A stretch of DNA of 45,278 nucleotides from Allosphingosinicella sp. GTDB lineage: Bacteria > Pseudomonadota > Alphaproteobacteria > Sphingomonadales > Sphingomonadaceae. The notes beneath the pieces were generated by a model. That model ran no database searches, had not been told where the DNA came from, and saw only the letters and a list, made by a program, of their open reading frames with translations. How positions within the stretch are numbered: the stretch's first letter is position 1; each line of letters opens with the position of its first letter. Both the position numbers and the translations under genes were made by a program. Positions 1 to 8,771 of the stretch are shown piece after piece. The stretch lies in the NCBI GenBank assembly GCA_030447665.1, contig JAUJOJ010000025.1:1-45278 (forward strand), read 5' to 3'.

Positions 1-1618
1 AAAAATTCTCGTAGCGGCCGGCAAGCTGTACGGTCACGTTCTCGATGATGTCGGCATCGAGCCCGCGTAGCCCGCATAGCTGTCGCGCTTCGCATTGACC
101 TCGTTGGCGGGGCGGAAGCCCGGGAACACCTGTGCGCCGGCCGGAGCACCCAGTGAAGCGAACGGCCCGGCGGCAAAGCTCTGCTCTTCGCCCGCGACGA
201 TGTCGAAATTCTCGTGCCGGTATTCGGCACCCGCCGCGAGAGAGAGCTCCCTCAGGAAAGAGACCGCGATCGGGCGCTGGACATCGAAATTGGTGACGTT
301 CTGCCCAAAACGAAGGCCGCCGGCGTCGAACTGGGTCTTGCTGGCCGCGCCGAACGACGTGTTGAAGCTGTTCGCCACTCCGAAGTCGAAGCTGTTGTGG
401 CCGTAGACGTGGCTGAGATCCCAATTCCACTCACCAAGCTGCCCGCGAACCCCGGCCGCGATCGAATAGTCCTCGATGTCGCTCGTGATCAGCGGCAGGA
501 AGCCTGACGGATAGAAGGGCACGAACGTGGTCGTCGAGGCCGAGAAGTTGCGGTTCCGGGCATCGATCGCACGGCGGTAGAAGCCGGCGCTTTCGCCTTG
601 GCGGCTGCCGTAGCTTCCGAACGTATAGAATTCGATATCGGCGGTGAGGTCGGTCCCCGCATTGAAGAAGGCGTTGAAGTCGCGCGTTTCGGCATCGCCG
701 TAGCGGTGGTTGAGGCGGTTGAACGTGAATTCGCCCGGGTCGGAACGGCCGCCCACCAGCGGGAACTGGCGCCGCGGGTCATAGCCCGCGCGGTTGGTGT
801 CCTCCCGGTTGCGATATTCGCCCGTGACGTTGAGAAACCGGTCGCTCCGATCTGGAACCCGTATGTGGCTGCCGAGGTGATCGTGTCGCCATCGCGCGCT
901 CGGCGGTCCCGGCCTGTGGTGATCAGCGCGAAATTACCGTCCGGATCGAGCACCGGCTCGCCACTGGCCTGACGCTGAACTCCCGTCACTTCAGCAACAT
1001 CCTGCAGCGACGTGTGGTACCTGCTATAGGTCACCTGGAATCGTCCGCCTGGCCGTCGGCGAAGCTGGATATTGATCACGCCCGCGATGGCGTCGGAGCC
1101 ATATTGGGATGAGGCGCCATCGCGGAGCACCTCGATGCGGTCGATCGCCAGCGGCGGGATCGTGTTGAGATCGACCGCCGCCGAGCCGCGCCCGACCGAG
1201 CCGTTGAGATTGAGGAGCGACGAGGGATGGCGGCGCTTTCCGTTCACCAGCACCAGGGTCTGATCGGGCGAAAGCCCGCGCAGCGTTGCCGGACGCAGCA
1301 CGTCGGTGCCGTCGGTCACCGACGGCTGCGGGAAATTGAACGAAGGAACCACCTGGTTCAGGATCCGATTTACCTCGGTGAAGCCGGTTTCGGTCAGCGC
1401 CTCGTTTGAAATCACGTCGATCGGCACCGGGCTCTCAGCGAGCGTCCGATCGGTCCGTCGGGTGCCGGTGACGACGATCACGTCGCCGCTCGCGACCGCA
1501 TCCTGGCTTGTCTCGGCCGGCTCCCCGGCGGATCCTGGTTCTGCGCCCGGGCAGGGGCGGCGACCAGCGCCAGCGTGGAAAGTGTCGAGAGCAGCGCAAG
1601 GCGTGGAAAACGGCGCAT
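1..1618 (-). CDS. TonB-dependent outer-membrane receptor, N-terminal part, frameshifted, runs off the window
   Basis: Outer-membrane gated channel of the TonB receptor family; the ligand cannot be told from the sequence. The ATG at 1618 starts a clear Sec signal peptide (MRRFPRLALLSTLS, ending ALVAAPARAQ). A TonB-box-like stretch (GDVIVVTGTR) follows, then a complete plug domain with the family motifs LRGLSPDQTLVLVNGKRRH, IDRIEVLRDGASSQYGSDAI and AGVINI, and then the first beta-barrel strands. Reading frame is lost three times by single missing bases, near 1524 (a G run), near 836 (TTCTC where TTCCTC is expected) and near 62. Correcting each restores continuous barrel sequence (for example NVTGEYRNREDTNRAGYDPR after the second). 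The pattern looks like sequencing error rather than decay. The barrel C-terminus lies beyond base 1. Confidence 0.9.
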
Positions 1619-1792
1619 CTATATTCCCCCAGTCGGCAGCACCCCGGCTGCATCGCCGCGGAATCTACTTTGTTTCTCGCAACCTGAAACTATTTCCTCG
1701 TCTGTGACGAAGAAATGACGGTCACTGTGGTGCGGCGGCAACGGAGACAATGGGGACGCAGGGGGGCGAAATCGCTTTGCCGGCCGTTTTGC

Positions 1793-1906
1793 CGAGCCTC
1801 TTCCCGACAAGGCGGCATCGCCTTGTCGGATCAGAAAGGCTCCAGATCTATGTCTTGAGCACTCCCGGCCGAAAACCGGTTCCCCTTTTTCGGGAAGTGC
1901 TCTAAG
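1793..1906. repeat. Dispersed palindromic intergenic repeat, family B (no large insertion)
   Basis: Two nested hairpins. GACAAGGCG/CGCCTTGTC (about 1805-1826) lies inside AGCCT/AGGCT arms, followed by GAGCACTCCCG ... CGGGAAGTGCTC (about 1858-1903). The same unit occurs at 26833-27009, where a 68-bp palindromic segment interrupts the second hairpin. The 298 bases between the TonB receptor and the next gene hold nothing else that I can support. Confidence 0.75.
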
Positions 1907-1916
1907 CCTCAACCCC

Positions 1917-2237
1917 ATGAACAAGCCGCTCGTCGTCGATCTGCCCCACAAGCTGGGCGCCGAAGAGGCCAAGCGCCGGATGCGCAGCGGCATCGGCAAG
2001 CTCCAGGATCATATTCCCGGCGGCGGCCATGTGGAATCGGATGGAAGGCAACCGCATGACGCTGCGCGTCCAGGCGATGGGCCAGGAGGTGGCCGGCCAT
2101 ATCGACGTCGAGGAGACCAAGGTTCGGCTGGAGCTGATGCTGCCGCCGATCCTGTCGCTCTTCGCTGGCAAGATCGAGGGCTGCTGCGGAGCCGCGGCTC
2201 CGAGCTGCTCGAGGACAAGACGAAGAAGGGCGGCTGA
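1917..2237 (+). CDS. Polyhydroxyalkanoic acid system (PHA_gran_rgn) family protein, frameshifted
   Basis: Small protein of about 107 residues of the family annotated as polyhydroxyalkanoic acid system protein, linked in many proteobacteria to PHA granules; its biochemical role is not settled. The start is the ATG at 1917 (MNKPLVVDLPHKLGAEEAKR). The central family block (WEGNRMTLRVQAMGQ, then GHIDVEETKVRLELMLP) is read in a second frame from about 2030. The tail (RSRGSELLEDKTKKGG) is back in the first frame after about 2184. Two missing bases near 2040 and one near 2184 explain everything and restore the normal family length, so the breaks look technical. It stands alone, 62 bases before the reductase gene. 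Confidence 0.75.
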   Translation: MNKPLVVDLPHKLGAEEAKRRMRSGIGKLQDHIPGGGHVESDGRQPHDAARPGDGPGGGRPYRRRGDQGSAGADAAADPVALRWQDRGLLRSRGSELLEDKTKKGG

Positions 2238-2298
2238 TCGCCGCTTGCCTCCTTCCCCCGCGCCGCTAGCATTGCAAGTCGAACAGGGGAGGGCGCCG

Positions 2299-3612
2299 AT
2301 GCGGCATATAGCAGTGATCGGATCCGGCCCCGCCGGCTTCTACACCGCCGAAGGGCTCAAAAGGCGTTCGGCGGTGCTGTCGCGATCGACATCATCGACC
2401 GGCTGCCGGTTCCCTACGGCCTCATCCGATCGGGCGTCGCGCCGGATCACCAGTCGATCAAGGCCGTCTACCGGCGCTACGAAAGGTGGCGCTCAGCGAA
2501 AATGTCCGCTTCGTCGGCAATGTCACAGTTGGCCCGGACGTCTCGATCGAGGAGCTGCTCGGCCTCTACGATGCCGTGATCCTCGCCACCGGCGCGCCCG
2601 AGGACCGGCCGCTCGGCCTCCCCGGCAGCGGTCTGCCCGGCGTGATCGGATCGGCGGCGTTCGTCGGCTGGTATAACGGCCATCCCGATTTTGCCGGCCT
2701 CAAGCCGCCGCTCGACGTCGCCGCGGCCGCGGTGATCGGCAACGGCAACGTCGCGCTCGACGTCGCGCGGATCCTTTCGAAGACGAGGGCCGAGTTCGAT
2801 GGCTCCGACATCGCCGCGCATGCCCTGGAGGCGCTGGAGCGGTCATCGATCCGGACCGTCCACGTGCTCGGGCGCCGCGGGCCGCACCAGATCGCGATGA
2901 CGCCGAAGGAGCTTGGCGAGCTCGGGCATCTCGAAGACGCCGCGCCTCGGGTGGACCCGGCGGACCTTCCTCCGGCCGAGGCCGACGCCCTGCTTGAGCC
3001 GGGAATGCGCAAATCGGTGACGCATCTGCGCGACTTCGCCGCCGCGAGTGCGGGTGCGGGTGCGGGCAAGCGCAAGACGATCGATTTCGATTTCTTCGCC
3101 GTGCCGGTCGCGATCGAGGGCGATGGCAAGGCGGCGCGGCTGATCGTGGAGCGGACGGCGCTCGGGCCCGATCTCGGCGCGCGCGGCACCGGCGAGACTT
3201 ATGCGATCGACTGCGGGCTGGTCATCAGCTGCATCGGCTACAAGACGCTGCCGATCGAGGGCGTCCCCTATGACGCGGAGCGCGGCCGCTTCGCCAACCG
3301 GGACGGCGTGATCGGCGGCGGCCTCTATTGCGTCGGCTGGGCGCGGCGCGGGCCGACCGGCACGATCGGCACCAACCGGCCGGACGGATTCGAAGTGGCC
3401 GAGAAGATCGCCGTGGAACTGGGCGACGGCGCGGGCATGAAGCAGGGCCCGGCGGGGCTCGATGCGCTGCTGCAAGCTCGCGGCGCCGACACCGTCACCT
3501 TCAGCGACTGGCAGAGGATCGAAGCCGCCGAAGCCGCCGGGGGCAAGGGCGGGGAGCCCGCGCGAGAAGCTTCACCAGCATCGTCGACATGCTCGCCGCC
3601 ATCGGCCGCTGA
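2299..3612 (+). CDS. FAD-dependent ferredoxin/adrenodoxin-type NADP+ reductase, frameshifted
   Basis: Transfers electrons between NADPH and a ferredoxin, as in the adrenodoxin-reductase (FprA) family; cytoplasmic. ATG 2299 follows an AGGGGAGGG Shine-Dalgarno. Visible motifs are the FAD-binding [11 protein letters not shown] at the N-terminus, the family signature [17 protein letters not shown], the NADP-binding [13 protein letters not shown], and the C-terminal FAD contact [18 protein letters not shown]. Full length is about 437 residues, normal for the family. Frames change near 2357 and 2483, where an A is missing from an A run, and near 3565. The true end is [11 protein letters not shown] followed by a stop at 3610-3612, about 100 bases earlier than the longest open frame suggests. 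An electron source for an Fe-S or P450 system is possible but no partner is adjacent. Confidence 0.88.
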
Positions 3613-3702
3613 ACCGTTCCGAACAGTGCTTGCGCTCCAGCCGGCGCCTTCCTATAGACCCGCGCCTGTCTTCCGGTTGGCGTTCGCGCCGGACGCACCG
3701 GT

Positions 3703-3778
3703 CGGGGAGTAGCTCAGCCTGGTAGAGCACTGTCTTCGGGAGGCAGGGGCCGGAGGTTGAATCCTCTCTCCCCGACCA
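3703..3778 (+). tRNA. tRNA-Pro (anticodon CGG)
   Basis: Cloverleaf visible by eye: acceptor CGGGGAG/CTCCCCG, D arm AGCTC..GAGC, anticodon stem CTGTC/GGCAG with loop TTCGGGA giving anticodon CGG, then CCA encoded at the 3' end. The T arm reads GGAGGTTGAATCCTC; the near-universal TTCGAAT loop has lost a C, so the gene is 76 instead of 77 nt. Because such a loss would damage tRNA folding, I read it as another single-base sequencing deletion. Confidence 0.93.
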
Positions 3779-3846
3779 TTTACCGCTCCTTATCAGCTTC
3801 CTTCCTATGACGGCCGGCATTCACGCGCCTGAGGAGCCGGACAGTC

Positions 3847-4949
3847 ATGGCAAAGGAGCGGCCCGCCCGCGTTCATCTGATCGCCGCCGCGCGGCCGAAT
3901 TTCATGAAGGTGGCGCCGCTCTGGCATGCGCTTGCCGCCGCGCCGGATTTCGAGCCGGTGCTGATCCATACCGGCCAGCATTACGATGCCAACATGTCGG
4001 ACGCGATCTTCGCGGACTTGAGGCTCCCGCAGCCCGATCACCATCTCGGCGTCGGCTCCGGAAGCCATGCCGAGCAGACCGGCGGCGTGATGATCGCCTA
4101 TGAACGGATCGCGCTCAACGATCGGCCCGACTGGCTGGTGGTGGTCGGCGACGTCAATTCGACGGCCGCCTGCGCGATGGTCGCGGCCAAGCTCCGTTTC
4201 CCGGTGATCCACCTCGAGGCGGGGCTTCGCAGCTACGATCGCGACATGCCGGAGGAGATCAACCGGCTCGTCACCGACGTGATCGCCGACATCCTCTGGA
4301 CGCCGTCTCCTGATGCCGACGAGAATCTCCGGCGCGAGGGCATAACCCTCGATCGCGTCACCCGCGTCGGCAACATCATGCTCGACAGCTTCGAGCTTGT
4401 CCGGCCAGCGATCGAATCGGCGGGCGTCGCGCAGGAGCTGGGGCTCGAGCCCGGCTGCTACGGCGTTGTCACGCTCCATCGCCCGTCCAACGTCGACGAT
4501 CCCGATCAGCTCGCCCGCCTGGTCGAGGCGCTCGTCGAGGTGCAGAAGCGCCTGCCGCTCGTCTTCCCGCTCCACCCGCGCACCGCGCAGCGGCTGAACG
4601 GACTTGCCGAGCGCATGACCGGGGCAGGGGTGAAGCTCATCGAGCCGGTCCCTTATGTCCGCTTCATGAGCCTCGTCATGGGATCGGCCGCCGCGATCAC
4701 CGACAGCGGCGGCATCCAGGAGGAAACCACCTATCTCGGCATCCCGTGCCTCACGCTGCGCGAGAATACGGAACGGCCGATCACGATCCTCGAAGGCACG
4801 AACCAGCTGGTTTGCGCGGGGAGCTGGCCGCGCGAGTCGATGAGGCGCTTGCCGGCCCGCGCTCGAACAGCCGCCGGCCGGATCTTTGGGACGGCCGCAC
4901 CGCCGCGCGGTGCGTGTCCGACCTGAGGGCTCGCAGCGCCGCCCGCTGA
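3847..4949 (+). CDS. wecB: UDP-N-acetylglucosamine 2-epimerase (non-hydrolysing), frameshifted near the C-terminus
   Basis: Interconverts UDP-GlcNAc and UDP-ManNAc for surface polysaccharide synthesis in the cytoplasm. The GT-B-like fold signatures are clear: IHTGQHYDANMSD, VVGDVNSTAA, HLEAGLRSYDRDMPEEINR, VTLHRPSNVDD (catalytic His region) and ITDSGGIQEE (catalytic Asp/Glu region with nucleotide contacts). The ATG at 3847 gives the usual N-terminus ending in the GQH motif. Near 4820 a G is missing from a GGGG run. After correction the protein ends EALAGPRSNSRRPDLWDGRT... with the stop at 4947-4949, about 367 residues, normal length. No other polysaccharide genes are adjacent. Confidence 0.93.
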
Positions 4950-5155
4950 CGCCGGGATTCATCCTTAATGGCCGATTGACATTCTCCCCCCCCGGCGCAT
5001 CCTATTCCCCAAATTCCGCAGTTTTCCGCCGATTGTCAGCCCCTGGCCCGCTTTCGGCAGCCCACTGCCGACAGGGCCGGAACAAGCCCTAATTTAACGA
5101 TCCATCAAAACTCTGCAGCTATGAGGGTTGGATCGATTAGCCGCATTGGAAAACG

Positions 5156-7497
5156 ATGTACCACGCCCCCGTCTCAGCCGAACTGGCCCCGCAGGAGCTC
5201 TCCCCGGCAGAGATGCCGGAAGACGATGCAGGCTATGAGGGCACCAGCCCGATCGAGGATGCACAGGTTCAGGACCGGCAGGCGGAAACGGCGGCTTATT
5301 TCGCCCCATTCTTTGCGACCGCCGGAGTCGCCGCCGCCCTGCTCGCAGCTCGGCGATGTACGGGCACATCCATGTCGGCTTCATCGCCGGCTGGGTGGCC
5401 CTGATCGGCGGCGCCAATTGGTTCGCCTATCGCCGCGCAATCGACGTCGCGGCCGGGACCGGCAGCCGCTCGGCGCCGAAGCGCGCCTCCTGGGTTCCGG
5501 TCGCCGAGGCGGTCGGGCTCACCGTCTCCTGGTCCTCGCTCCCGCTTTACCTGTTCGCAGCGCTGCCGCCCGCCTCGCAGGTGATTGTCGGGCTTGCCTT
5601 CGGTGCGGTCACCGCCGCTTCGATCGCGCTGGTGGCGGTGCCGGTCGCCGCCATTGCCGCGGTAAGCTGCCTCAGCCTCGCCTTCTGCGCGGCCTACGTC
5701 ACCGGCGCCCAGCCGCTCGATCTCAAGATCGGGGCTGCGATCGCCGCCTTCGCCGGGTTGGTGTCCTACGGCGTCGTTCGCCTCTCCAGCTGGGCCGATG
5801 CCCAGATCCGCACGCTCGCCAGGATCAAGGGCCAGTCGGAATCGATCCGCCTGCTGCTCCGGGAATATGAGCATCGCGGCGTCGGCTGGCTCTGGCAGGT
5901 CGATAGCGAGAACCGCGTCGTCTATATCTCCTCGCGCATGACGGCCCTGCTCGGCCGCTCGACCAGCCAGCTCGTCGGCCATTCGCTGCCGGCCTCGCTT
6001 GGCGGAAACAGCGCGCTCGGCCGTACCTTGCTTGCTCGCCAGCCGTTCTCGAACCTCGAGATGGAGCTCAAAACCCGCAGCGGGCCCCGCTGGATCAGCC
6101 TTGCGGGGGATCCGATCATCGACATGGGGGGCCAGTTCCAGGGCTTCCGCGGCGTCGGCTCCGACGTGACCGAGGTCAGGAAGACGCAGGAGCGGCTGAC
6201 CAACCTTGCCAATATGGACGTGCTTTCCGGCCTTCCGAACCGCGGCCGCGTCCGCCAGCTGCTCGGCGAGGCGCTTTCGACGGCTCAGGCGACCAATGTG
6301 CCCTGCGCGATCATGTTCCTCGATCTCGACGGCTTCAAGCCGGTCAACGACACGTTCGGCCACCCCAAGGGCGATGCCGTGCTGAAGAGCGTGGCGCAGC
6401 GCCTCGTCAAGGAAGTCGGCGATGCCGGCCATGTCGGCCGCATGGGCGGCGATGAATTCGCGATCGTGATCAAGGACGCACAAGGCCGCAAGACGGTCGA
6501 GAACCTCGCCAAGCGCCTGATCGAATCGGTTGCCGCGCCCTACCATATCGACAAGGTCGAAATCCGGATCGGCACCTCGATCGGCTGCGCCTTCGGCCCG
6601 ATCGACGGGCAGAGCGTCGACGATCTCATCCAGAAGGCGGACATGGCCCTCTACCAGGCGAAGAACGAGGGCCGCGGCACCTGCTGCTATTTCAACGACG
6701 ACATGCGCTCCGGTCGCCGAGCACCGGATGCGGCTCGAGCAGGATCTGTCGAACGCGATCTCCAACGGGCAGCTCCGGCTCCTCTACCAGCCGCTGATCA
6801 GCGCCGCGGACCAGAGCCTGGTCGGTTTCGAAGCGCTCATCCGCTGGCACCACCCGACCCGTGGCATCGTGCCGCCCAACGACTTCATCCCGCTTGCGGA
6901 AGAGACCGGCCTCATCATGCACCTAGGCGACTGGGTGATCGAGGAAGCGTGCCGCGCCGCCGCTACCTGGCCCGACAATATCACCGTCGCGGTGAACCTG
7001 TCGGCCCGCCAGCTCGTCCTTCCGGCACTGCCGGCGACAGTGAACGCGGCGCTTTCCAAGCACCGCGTCCAGGCCAACCGGCTCGAGCTCGAAGTCACCG
7101 AGACCGTCTTCCTCGAGGATACGGCAGGCTCGCTCGACGTCTTGAAGCGGCTCCGCGCGCTCGGCGTCGGCATCGCGCTCGACGATTTCGGCACCGGCTA
7201 TTCCTCGCTCGGCTGGCGCTGAACAAGGCCGTGTTCCACAAGCTCAAGATCGACGGCAGCTTCGTTCGCGAGGCCGCTCGCAACAAGGAGACGGTGGCGA
7301 TCATTCAGTCGATCGTCCAGCTCGCCAAGAGCTTCCGCATGACGATCACCGCCGAAGGCGTCGAAACGGCGGACGACTTCACCCGGATGCGCGATCTCGG
7401 CTGCCACCAGATCCAGGGCTATCTGTTCGGCCGGCCGATGAGCTACGAGCGCGCGAGCGAGCTGGTCCACGGCACGTCGGCCAAGCAGATCGCCTAA
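5156..7497 (+). CDS. Membrane-anchored PAS-GGDEF-EAL cyclic-di-GMP protein, frameshifted
   Basis: Bifunctional candidate for making and degrading cyclic di-GMP. The first about 50 residues are acidic and hydrophilic. They are followed by about five membrane segments (roughly 60-210), a PAS domain (GWLWQVDSENRVVYISSRM), a GGDEF domain with intact FLDLDGFKPVNDTFGH and RMGGDEFAIV, and an EAL domain with GFEALIRW, LELEVTETVF, DDFGTGYSSL, LKIDGSFV and ITAEGVET. Both active sites look intact; the RxxD inhibitory site is not obvious. Frames change near 5345, near 6715 and near 7215. The EAL core lies in a different frame from both flanks, which indels explain better than real truncation. About 780 residues. 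Start ATG 5156 has only a weak GGA upstream. Confidence 0.9.
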
Positions 7498-7510
7498 CGC
7501 CAGCCTCAGC

Positions 7511-7714
7511 TTAATCCCGGGGCCAGTCGATCGGAAGGAAGTGCCGGAAGGGCCGCGCCTCGTCCATGACTCGGGCGAAGGAGGGCGGGCCATCAGCCGC
7601 CCGAAATAGGCCAAAAGCCGGCTTTGCTCCGCGATAGGCTGCACCAGTTCGCGTAGAAGAGCGCGGGCGCAGCCGAACGATCGGCAGAGTGACGCCGTTG
7701 CCGGCGATCCAGCG
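7511..7714 (-). pseudogene. Possible C-terminal remnant of a glutathione S-transferase-like gene
   Basis: Reading leftward, two frames together give LLAYFGRLMARP and then PSFARVMDEARPFRHFLP, ending IDWPRD and a stop at 7511-7513. This resembles the C-terminal end of glutathione S-transferases, but no thioredoxin-fold N-terminus is present, and the small plus-strand gene at 7864 leaves no space for one. The upstream 150 bases have no convincing reading frame. The assignment rests on about 35 residues and is tentative; it could also be an unrelated small ORF. Confidence 0.35.
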
Positions 7715-7863
7715 TCAGGCGGGCTCCTTCTCCTTTGCCGTCGAAACGGGAATATCGGGAGTTCGTACCGGAGGAAAGGGCGCGGCATCGCCTCGCCGTT
7801 GGGCACAAGCAGCCCTGCCTTGCGTTGAGGAGCGGCAAAGGGGGGAGTGTCGTGTTGAAACAA

Positions 7864-8062
7864 ATGGTGGTGCGTGCCGGCCTTTCGTCTCATCTACTTT
7901 CGCGCCAGCCGGCTGGACCGTTCCGAGACGATCGAGGCCCCCACTGCCCTCGCCGCGATCGAGGAGGCGGCCAGGCGGCCGAGCCAGGACGTTGTCGAGC
8001 TTTGGTCCGATGACGGCAAGATTGCCACCTTCCGCCCCGCCACCCGCCACGGTTACGACTGA
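7864..8062 (+). CDS. Small conserved hypothetical protein (about 60 aa)
   Basis: The open frame 7874-8062 reads FRLIYFRASRLDRSETIEA, then ALAAIEEAARRPSQDVVELW and a polar tail: a compact alpha/beta pattern with a YxRLIYF-type opening often seen in small sphingomonad proteins. GTG 7874 is the in-frame start. An ATG at 7864 is one base out of frame, so given the indel background the true start may be that ATG. No function is known to me. Confidence 0.5.
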
Positions 8063-8138
8063 ACTGCCGATACCCGCAGTTCGAAATTAACTGCCCGTTT
8101 GCCAATTCTGGCGCGAAACTCTTATCACTCTTCCTCCT

Positions 8139-8188
8139 AGACCAGGATCGTTTCGGGCTGGACCAGCCCCAAACGTGAGCCTTGGTCT
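8139..8188. repeat. Dispersed palindromic repeat, family A (short form)
   Basis: Arms AGACCA/TTGGTCT enclose an inner hairpin GGGCTGG/CCAGCCC. The outer arms and the GATC...GTGA spacing match the copies at 11484, 21168, 28106 and 44470. It lies directly upstream of the PilZ gene and may be part of its leader. Confidence 0.6.
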
Positions 8189-8213
8189 CGCTGGGAGTCT
8201 AGCTGGGGTGCAA

Positions 8214-8567
8214 ATGAGCATGGTTGCACCGGAAAAGGCTCGGAAGGCGAAGCGCGTCGAAGTCTCGATCGCAACGAGCCTCATCCGCAGCGGCGGCGAG
8301 GCGCTGGAGGTCGAACTCCGCGATCTTTCCTTTTACGGCTTCAAGGCCAAAGCGGAGCCGTCCTGCTCGCCCGGTGATTACGTGAAGCTCGATCTCCCGC
8401 CCTTCGGGATGGTGCGCGCGCGGATCACCTGGGCGAAGAACGGTTTTTTCGGCGGCTCCTTCGCGACTGCCATGGACGTGCGAAAGTGTCTCGCGGCCGC
8501 GTCCTCCGATCCCGCAGAGGCGCCTCGATCCGCCCGGCCGCAGCCGTTCATCCTGCCTCGACCTTGA
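8214..8567 (+). CDS. PilZ domain protein
   Basis: About 117 residues, forming a single PilZ-like beta barrel: an N-terminal basic stretch (KARKAKRVEVSIA), a strand LRDLSFYGFKAKAE in the place of the D/NxSxxG motif, then YVKLDLPPFGMVRARITWAKNGFFGGSF. The canonical RxxxR is only approximated by KARKAKR, so c-di-GMP binding is plausible but not certain. A PAS-GGDEF-EAL protein is encoded 700 bases upstream. Start ATG 8214 has weak GGGG upstream; ATG 8220 is an alternative. The stop codon is contributed by the adjacent palindromic repeat. Confidence 0.75.
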   Translation: MSMVAPEKARKAKRVEVSIATSLIRSGGEALEVELRDLSFYGFKAKAEPSCSPGDYVKLDLPPFGMVRARITWAKNGFFGGSFATAMDVRKCLAAASSDPAEAPRSARPQPFILPRP

Positions 8568-8666
8568 TCGGATCGCGCTGAATCAGCCTGATCCGTGAAT
8601 CAAGGTCTCAATCATATGAAGAGGGCCGGATTCACGCCTTCGGTGGAAGCGCATAGCGCTTCCACC
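8560..8666. repeat. Dispersed palindromic repeat, family A
   Basis: First hairpin GACCTTGAT...ATCAAGGTC (8560-8607) with inner GGATC/GATCC. The second is a perfect 11-bp stem GGTGGAAGCGC/GCGCTTCCACC (8642-8666). It lies between the convergent PilZ and S9 peptidase genes and could act as a bidirectional terminator, though there is no U tract. Confidence 0.7.
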
Positions 8667-8771
8667 TCAACCGATCGGGCACGAGCCCGGCTGATCCTGC
8701 CGCCCGTGATCCCCGGTTTCTGAAGTTGAGGACCGGCCGGAGGATCGTCCCCCGGCCTGTCCTTGCTTTCG

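Noticed and set aside
3805..4962. 385-codon open frame on the minus strand
   Set aside because: Antisense to wecB; low-complexity Arg/Asp/Glu composition and no family.
4976..5010. Promoter TTGACA ... TATTCC before the GGDEF-EAL gene
   Set aside because: The spacer is 21 bases and contains a run of eight C, too long for a normal sigma-70 promoter and possibly of wrong length through base-calling error.
5296..6765. 489-codon open frame on the minus strand
   Set aside because: Antisense to the PAS-GGDEF-EAL gene; no recognisable domain.
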